From assembly GCA_012932865.1 (NCBI GenBank), contig SAXG01000019.1, positions 1 to 64,000 of the forward strand: DNA of 64,000 nucleotides, written 5' to 3'. Each line of letters starts with the position of its first letter. Position 1 is the first letter of the stretch. Made by a program: the position numbers and the translations under genes. The notes beneath the pieces were generated by a model. That model searched no databases. It had not been told where the DNA came from and worked only from the letters and a program-made list of their open reading frames with translations. Source of the stretch: Amylostereum areolatum (taxonomy: Eukaryota; Basidiomycota; Agaricomycetes; Russulales; Stereaceae). Positions 58,031 through 64,000 of the stretch are shown here, one piece after another.

Positions 58031-58769
58031 AAGATCTTTCTTTTAAGTGGCTGCGGTAGAGGGTGAGTGAGGACAGGAGCAAAAAAAGAACGTAGATAAG
58101 TACACAAATTTGTTGCTCGCGACCACCAAGCCGCTCACGTCGCTGATTTGTGCCACAGACTACGGTCTTGCACTCGTCTTCGACCTCGACCAGCGATGTC
58201 CTTCATCCCCGCTGTTGGGAACACGTACTCGCGACAAAGCAGACCGTTATTCCTCAGGCTCTCCCTTTCATCTTCTATTTGCTGGGCCGTGTATCCGATG
58301 CATTCGACCAATTTGACGGTCTTGTTTTGGCCTCGTTTTCTTCCATGATGCGGACGGGTTCGACGCGACACTGATGATGGACCTTCGTTCCGGCGATTTT
58401 TTCAGAAGCCCAAGGCATTCGTGGTCTTGGGTGTCCGTGGAGGCCGCTATCTGCGCTGGGGTGAGATGGAGAAACCTTGGGAGGAAGAGGCACGCACCCT
58501 TTCTCGTGGCACAATGTGATAAGAAATGGAGTTGGTACTCTCATGAAAGTTCACGAAATGAGTCTTGCGAGCACTGATCTTGTCAAGGAGGCTGTACTCG
58601 TCCTTCTTGACGACGTTGGTCTAATCAAGAACGCCATCCTCGCGGCCGGTTGGGACGCCCCTGATGCAGACCATCCAGTAGGATCAGACAGAGCATGGTA
58701 GTTGCGAATAGTCTCTTCAGATTTAGACGCAGTAAGCTAAATGAATGCCATAACAGTACAAGCAAAGAC
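58031..58769. other. Spacer, no supported gene
   Basis: A plus frame at 58477-58701 (STDLVKEAVLVLLDDVGLIK) is plausible protein sequence but isolated. Confidence 0.3.
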
Positions 58770-59195
58770 TCACACTTCAATTGCAGTTTGATAAGCAAGG
58801 CGACCAGCGGTACCCATGAGTATTGCAGATGGCCTCGCCAACTCTATCATGATAGGCCAAACATAAGATAAACATGATAAGTCGGCGTGCAGGAGGAGCT
58901 TACCTGCGGAGGCGGTCAACATAGCGAGAGTACAGACAAATTGGGTGACGGGTCTTAGGTAACGGGTCTCCGTAGCCGAAACGCGGTACTGAAGAAGGGA
59001 GCTGTTGGGCATTTGGAGGGACCAGTCAATTCGCTCGCGCGCTGCAAACCACGGCGGATACGTTCTCGGGCACAGTGACCAACCCTGAGCACAAACACAT
59101 CAGCGACGAGATAAACATGGAAACAAGATAGCAACTTACGACGTCCACCAGTCAGCCTTGCTCTTGATATACCGAAGAATGATGTTCTTGATCAT
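58770..59195 (-). CDS. Small hypothetical protein next to the LTR insertion
   Basis: From ATG 59195: MIKNIILRYIKSKADWWTS, an intron starting GTAAGT, then GWSLCPRTYPPWFAARERID, WSLQMPNSSLLQYRVSATET and RYLRPVTQFVCTLAMLTASA. A second likely intron follows, then ELARPSAILMGTAGRLAYQT and AIEV. About 105 residues with one possible membrane segment (FVCTLAMLTA). The gypsy LTR starts only 6 bases before its ATG, so its promoter has been replaced or lost. No family recognised. Confidence 0.35.
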
Positions 59196-59200
59196 GGTCG

Positions 59201-59660
59201 TGTCATGAACGGTCTATAATTTTCTTTTTTACTTTACATCGGTTACACGCTTTAGGACTTATTGGCTTATCACCGGTCCGGCTCCACTTCGGCCCGGACC
59301 CGGTTCATCTATATCCCACCCGGGCCCACATGACTCATCTCGGCCCAGGTCTGACTCCTTTCCCCTGACTCATGCTGTACAATACTGACTCGTGCTGTGC
59401 TCTTTTACATACGACTGCTTACTTATACTAGGTCTGCTTACTGATCGCCGTGTATCGGTTGCTTACCTAAGTCTCTCTCCTCTTGTGTATATAAGGCTCG
59501 CTCTCGCTGTACATATCCCTTATCTCGAGCTAGTCAATTCTACCCGACTTTGCTTGCTTTCCCTCGTCTGTCGCCGTGTCTGATCGGCTCCCCTCTGTCA
59601 TCCTCATCTTCTAGTCAGCTGTGTCGTAACTTGGTGCTGTCGCACTAGTCGTTGCTGACA
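59201..59660 (+). repeat. 5' LTR of the gypsy element, 460 bp
   Basis: Begins TGTCATGAACGGTC and ends GTTGCTGACA (inverted TGTCA/TGACA ends). It contains a TATA box (TATATAAGG near 59488) and matches the solo LTR at 55491-55948 in inverse orientation with few differences. Confidence 0.9.
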
Positions 59661-60131
59661 TAAGCTCGAGATCTGTTTACTCTTGCACCACCCTACGACC
59701 GTCCCTACGTACTGTAGCGTAGTAGTAGTAGTACCCGTCTGGTACTGACCTTGTTCTTCCCCCGTGCTGCCCTAGACCGTTGCCCCCAGAGTACGCGACT
59801 CGTTACCCTGACATTGTGGTCGTGCGCACGTATACCGGTGCCGGCTTGACGTTTCCTCGAAATGTTACACCTACTCGAGACTCTCCAATACCAGGAGTTG
59901 AAAGCTCAGAGGTGACAGTAGAAGGTGCACCCTTGGTGTAGGAAACGAGTAAAAGCGGCGAAAGGAAAGCGGTTTAGGAAGTCTTTGGGCTCGTGTCCCC
60001 TAGATGAAGAGACAGCCAACAGGTCGAGAAGACTGAGGCAGACCGTCTTGCGATCTCATAACAGAATCACCTTCCCTCGACAAAATCTTCCCTTGCCGCA
60101 CAGAGTAACCATTTCGACTGGGGGCTCGTGC
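59661..60131 (+). other. Leader region between LTR and gag
   Basis: No gene. The primer-binding site should be just after 59660 (TAAGCTCGAG...), but I cannot match it to a tRNA by eye. Confidence 0.5.
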
Positions 60132-62103
60132 ATGGAAGATTGGCGCTCGCAAGTACAAGAATTCATCCCCATCAGCCACGACGCTATCATCTCCCTCATC
60201 AACGAATCTAAAGACCCTTGGGACCTGGCACAATTGGAAGGTCGCCCTCGGCGTAGAAGAACTTGAAGACTCCGTCATAGACATCCACTTCTATCGCCTC
60301 AAAATAAGCGAACAAGGAAACGGAAACCTCTACGTCTACTCCTGCCCATACGTCACCTACCGCTACAAACTCGAGCAACCCCCAAAGTCCTTCTACGCAC
60401 CCAACGAGAAAATACCAGTAGGACACTCGACACACCCACCGCCTCCTTACACCAGGCAACACCCCCAGCCCCACACCAGAGCCAGAGGTCATCGACCTCA
60501 CCCAGCCAGAGGTCATCGACCTCACCCACTTATAAACAATTCCCTCGTTCGGACTCAACGGCTCCGACTCCAGTTCTGACTCCGACACCGACGTTGAGGA
60601 CGAAGACTGCTACATATATCCCCTCCCCCTAGGCTTCACTGAACGAGGAAACGACTTCTTTGTCCAACTCGGAGACACCACTGTCGAAGTCGCCTTCGTA
60701 GCAACCCAAACAAGTGGCATCAGTTGGTACTTCGCCAACGAAAGCCAAGACGACCTCACTGAAGCCGACTTCAACCTCATCGCCGCCTCCGCCCTACCAG
60801 CCTGTCACCAACGAAGACTTCTCCGACCTCGACGAACCAATCATGGCTGCCCAGTGGATCCGCACCGACCCCCAACCCCCTCTCCCCGCCGAACTTGCCA
60901 ACTGCACCGAAATCGGTGGAACATGGAACATTGTCATCGGCCAAACTGGCTCTCCCATCCAACACATGAATAACGGCACCGACGATGCCTGGCTCATGGA
61001 AGTAAATGGCCAATGGGTCGCCATCCCTGCCGTGCTTGTTGCCTGCCCTCAACCTACCACCCCCCACCGTCAACGTCACAGGCCCCCCCCATCACCGTCA
61101 ACCCCCCTGCGGTCACTGTTAGTGCCCCAGCCGCCGCCGCCTGCCAGACCCCCCCGAAAGAAAGTCCACGCGAAAACTCCTGAAGGCTTCTCTGGGAAAC
61201 GAGAGGACTTCAATGACTGGATGCGGTCGTGCGAGGAATACATGCGAGCCTGCTGAGGATGACCTCGTGACGGACAAGGACAAAGTCCTCTTCATTCTCA
61301 CCTACATGACGGGGGAGGCAGCACGCACCTGGAAGGCCGAGTATGAGGATGCACACTTGGCCAATGGAGCCATGGTCGCCTGGGTGGACTTCCACAAAGC
61401 ACTCAAAGGGGCCTTCACCGACGTCAATGAGCAGCACCGTGCCGCAGTCGAACTGGACGGGTTCAAACAGACGAAGGGTACCACTGCCCATGAATACTTC
61501 GCCAAGTTCGAGCAACTCGCAAGGAAGGCAGGATACTCCACGGCGCAGGACCCTATCCACCTCATGCAGCTGCTCAAACACAACGTCTACTATCGGACCA
61601 TCGACTCCATCTACGACAGCGGTCACGTTCCTCAGAAATATGAGGACCTCAAAGAGCGCATCATCCTGATCGACGGTCTGCGACAGGAGCGGGAGGACCT
61701 TAAGACCCAGCGCAGTGGACCCGTGCAGAACCAAAAACCCAAAGGACAAGGATCGTCCAATGGGCAACAAGGGGGGCAGGTCCCATGGCGCCGCGATGGA
61801 ACCGGCACGGTGCACGGTGGCAAAGGTCAGCCGATGGACGTCAACCGTGTCGACATCAAGGGGCGATGCTTCCGCTGCGGACAGAATGGCCACCAGGTGC
61901 GGGACTGCAGGGTGGACGTGAAGAACATCCGAGACATGTGGGGGAGGGACCGGTACACGGAACCACCAAAGCGGGAGGCTCGAGCACAGACGTTCGAGAC
62001 GCCCACCGCCTGGGCTAGGAGCCTGTCGGCCGAAGATCGGAAAAGCGTGATGGACGCGCTTCAAGCTCAGCCGAAGGTGGAGGAGAAGAAGGAGGGTTTT
62101 TGA
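60132..62103 (+). pseudogene. gag of the gypsy element, frameshifted
   Basis: Starts MEDWRSQVQEFIPISHDAII. Two or more frame changes follow through YVYSCPYVTYRYKLEQPPKS, a Pro-rich linker with tandem EVIDLT motifs (60484-60530), and FGLNGSDSSSDSDTDVEDED. From 60843 comes MAAQWIRTDPQPPLPAELAN and FSGKREDFNDWMRSCEEYM, then a frame break at about 61250, then the retrotransposon gag domain (VLFILTYMTGEAARTWKAEY, AHEYFAKFEQLARKAGY) and a CCHC zinc knuckle CFRCGQNGHQVRDC, ending KKEGF at 62103. Gag builds the particle and binds RNA. Such frameshifts should prevent a full product; programmed shifting is unlikely at several sites. Confidence 0.8.
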
Positions 62104-62434
62104 GGGGGCTGACGATGTACACGGCATCTGAAGCCCAAGTTTCTGTTTCTCGCCTGTCTGGTTTTGTGGCACCTCGGTGGCCTGGTTCTCGTTTACATAT
62201 GCGCATTGTTGATTCGGACTGTACTACTACGGGGGATATCCCCATTATGACTTCTCTTACGGACTCTATCGGTACGGGCACGCGTCCCGTTGTTATTTTA
62301 GATACTCAGGCTTCGATTTGTGAGCCTTCGGCTTTGGATACGGCATTCGGTTTCGGCCTCAGTTTTGGATACAGCTTTGGATACGGACTCGGTTTTGGAT
62401 ATGGACCCTGTGAAGTCAGGGACAACGCCGTGCG

Positions 62435-64000
62435 ATGGAAGGGGCACAGGCGCCCAAATCATGTTATATGGCACCTGGAACGGCTCAATGGACGCTTCGT
62501 CGCTTAAGGGAAGACAAACCCGAAAGTGCGATTGCAATCCTTCGCATCTGGACACACCATCGACGTCGTGACGAGGCTACTTATGAAGCCATCAAGGAGA
62601 TAACTAGCATGGAAGATGAATTAGCATGCCAAGCTCTACTAGAGCTCGCCACTCCCATGCAGTTCATACGCTCCTCCAACGCCAAGGAACAAACGGTCAT
62701 TCCCACACAACTTGTGGTAGATTCCAAGCGCATTGTCAAAGCTCTCGCACTCCTGGACAGTGGTTGCACTGGCTCGTGTATCAACACGAAGTTTGTGCAG
62801 GAAAATCACATCCCCACGCGACGGACTGCTCGCCCAATCCCAGTACGAAATGCAGACGGCACTCTCAACGCAGGAGGTCCCATCACGGAATATGTCACAC
62901 TTCGCCTAAATATTCAAGACCATGAAGAAAACATTGACCTGGCGGTCTCCAATCTAGGAGATACGGACCTTTTCATTGGACATGAGTGGCTAAAGAAGCA
63001 CAACCCTCACATCGACTGGAAATCCGGGTCAATTGAATTCGACCGATGCCCTATCAGCTGCTCTCGTCCCCCTCCCCTCCTCAATATTGATGATGATGAA
63101 GAGGAGGAGGAAGAGCCAGTCCACATGGAAAAAGATGAGCAGCTGTTTGCTTTCGACTGGGATGGCTACAAAGCGACATACCACATCCGGACCCATGCAT
63201 CGGACATTGCAATTGAAGAGCACGCTAAGAAAAAGGAACAAACCTTCTCTGAGCGAGTCCCAACGGCGTACCACAAATTCAAGGACATCTTTGACAAAGA
63301 CGACTTCTACAAGCTCCCTGAGCGACGCCCATGGGACCACGCCATTGAGCTCACTCCTAACTTCAAACCGGTCGATTGCAAAGTTTACCCCCTCACATTG
63401 GACGAGCAGAAGCAACTGGACGCCTTTTTGGAAGAGAACCTGAGATCTGGCCGGATCCAACCGTCCAAATCACCCATGGCCTCCCCATTTTTCTTCATCA
63501 AGAAAAAAGACGGCTCGCTACGTCCTGTGCAGGACTATCGAAAGCTCAATGAGATGACAATAAAGAACCGTTACCCGCTCCCGCTCATCCAAGAGTTGGT
63601 TGACAAGCTTAAAGGAGCACGGCACTTTACCAAGCTCGATGTCCGATGGGGGTACAACAATGTTCGGATTAAAGAAGGGGACGAGTGGAAAGCTGCATTC
63701 CGCACGAACAAAGGTCTCTACGAGCCTACGGTCATGTTCTTTGGACTCACCAACTCCCCGTCCACGTTCCAAGCCATGATGAATGACCTGTTCAAAGACT
63801 TGATCCACCAAGGAGTCGTGGTCGTCTATTTGGACTACATCCTCATCTTCACACATACGCTAGAAGAACATCGTCGGATAGTCAAGGAGGTCCTTCGGAT
63901 CCTGCGAGAAAACAAACTCTATCTGAAGCCAGAAAAGTGCGAGTTTGAGAAAGCAGAAATCGAATACCTGGGCATGATTGTCGGCGGAGGAAGGGTTCGC
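62435..64000 (+). pseudogene. pol (aspartic protease and reverse transcriptase), 3' cut by window edge, RT active site changed
   Basis: One open frame from ATG 62435 to the edge, more than 520 codons. The protease has ALLDSGCTGSCINTKF (active Asp in DSG) and DLFIGHEWLKKHNPHIDW. An acidic linker (NIDDDEEEEEEP) is followed by the RT: RIQPSKSPMASPFFFIKKKD, LRPVQDYRKLNEMTIKNRYP, FTKLDVRWGYNNVRI (first catalytic Asp), FRTNKGLYEPTVMFFGLTNS, VVVYLDYILIF, LKPEKCEFEKAEIEYLGMIV. The active-site box reads YLDY (63827-63838) where YLDD is expected; one catalytic Asp is lost. That makes the enzyme most likely inactive although the frame is open. Confidence 0.85.

Larger units (their letters stand above)
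59201..64000 (+). mobile_element. Ty3/gypsy LTR retrotransposon, partial, runs off the window
   Basis: A 5' LTR (59201-59660) is followed by a leader of about 470 bases, gag (60132-62103) and pol (62435 to the edge) with protease before reverse transcriptase, the order of fungal Ty3/gypsy elements. Damage in gag and the RT site suggests a dead copy. RNase H, integrase and the 3' LTR would lie beyond the window. Confidence 0.85.

Overview
This window reads as nuclear DNA of a filamentous basidiomycete, most likely a wood- or litter-decaying Agaricomycete. Genes are dense and cut by many short GT-AG introns of roughly 45-65 bases. The gene set fits that lifestyle: secreted S53 (sedolisin) peptidases, aryl-alcohol-oxidase-type GMC oxidoreductases, a CYP63-like P450 and small beta-trefoil proteins. 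The mobile elements (Tnp2-type CACTA, DUF6589-like plus RecQ-like pair, hAT, Ty3/gypsy) are ones that commonly fill Agaricomycete genomes. No species is claimed.

Layout. 0-3 kb: a frameshifted start of an L-arabinitol/xylitol dehydrogenase-like gene runs off the left edge, followed by a Rad7-like DNA-repair gene. 3.2-12.3 kb: a 1.5-kb foldback element with a TAA target duplication and a 7.2-kb CACTA element (CACTA...TAGTG ends, TGT duplication) carrying a Tnp2 transposase and a divergent accessory gene. 12.7-17.8 kb: two tandem S53 peptidase genes. 18.1-27.6 kb: one GMC oxidoreductase gene split in two by a 7161-bp element. That element encodes a DUF6589-like protein and a RecQ-like DEAH helicase, divergently transcribed, and is flanked by a 9-bp target duplication. 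28-31.5 kb: a centrosomin-N-motif coiled-coil protein (spindle-pole/microtubule-organising type). 33.2-35.5 kb: an intact second GMC oxidoreductase. 36.8-39.2 kb: an intact P450.

39.7-49.7 kb is a decayed duplication zone. A P450 pseudogene copy is interrupted by a hAT element, which holds a second hAT element, which holds a TA-flanked MITE: four nested layers, three with readable duplications. Three copies of an unrecognised asparagine/alanine-rich gene family lie around it, one joined to a beta-trefoil segment, together with a separate beta-trefoil (protease-inhibitor-like) gene. 50-59 kb is gene-poor: a small foldback, a hexamer repeat, a few hypothetical genes and a solo LTR with a TACCG duplication. 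59.2 kb to the right edge: the 5' LTR, gag and most of the protease/RT part of a Ty3/gypsy element. Its gag has frameshifts and its reverse transcriptase active site reads YLDY instead of YLDD.

The strongest candidate for an undescribed system is the two-gene DUF6589-like/RecQ-like mobile element at 19336-26496. Its ends, duplication and broken host gene can be read directly, and both of its genes look intact.
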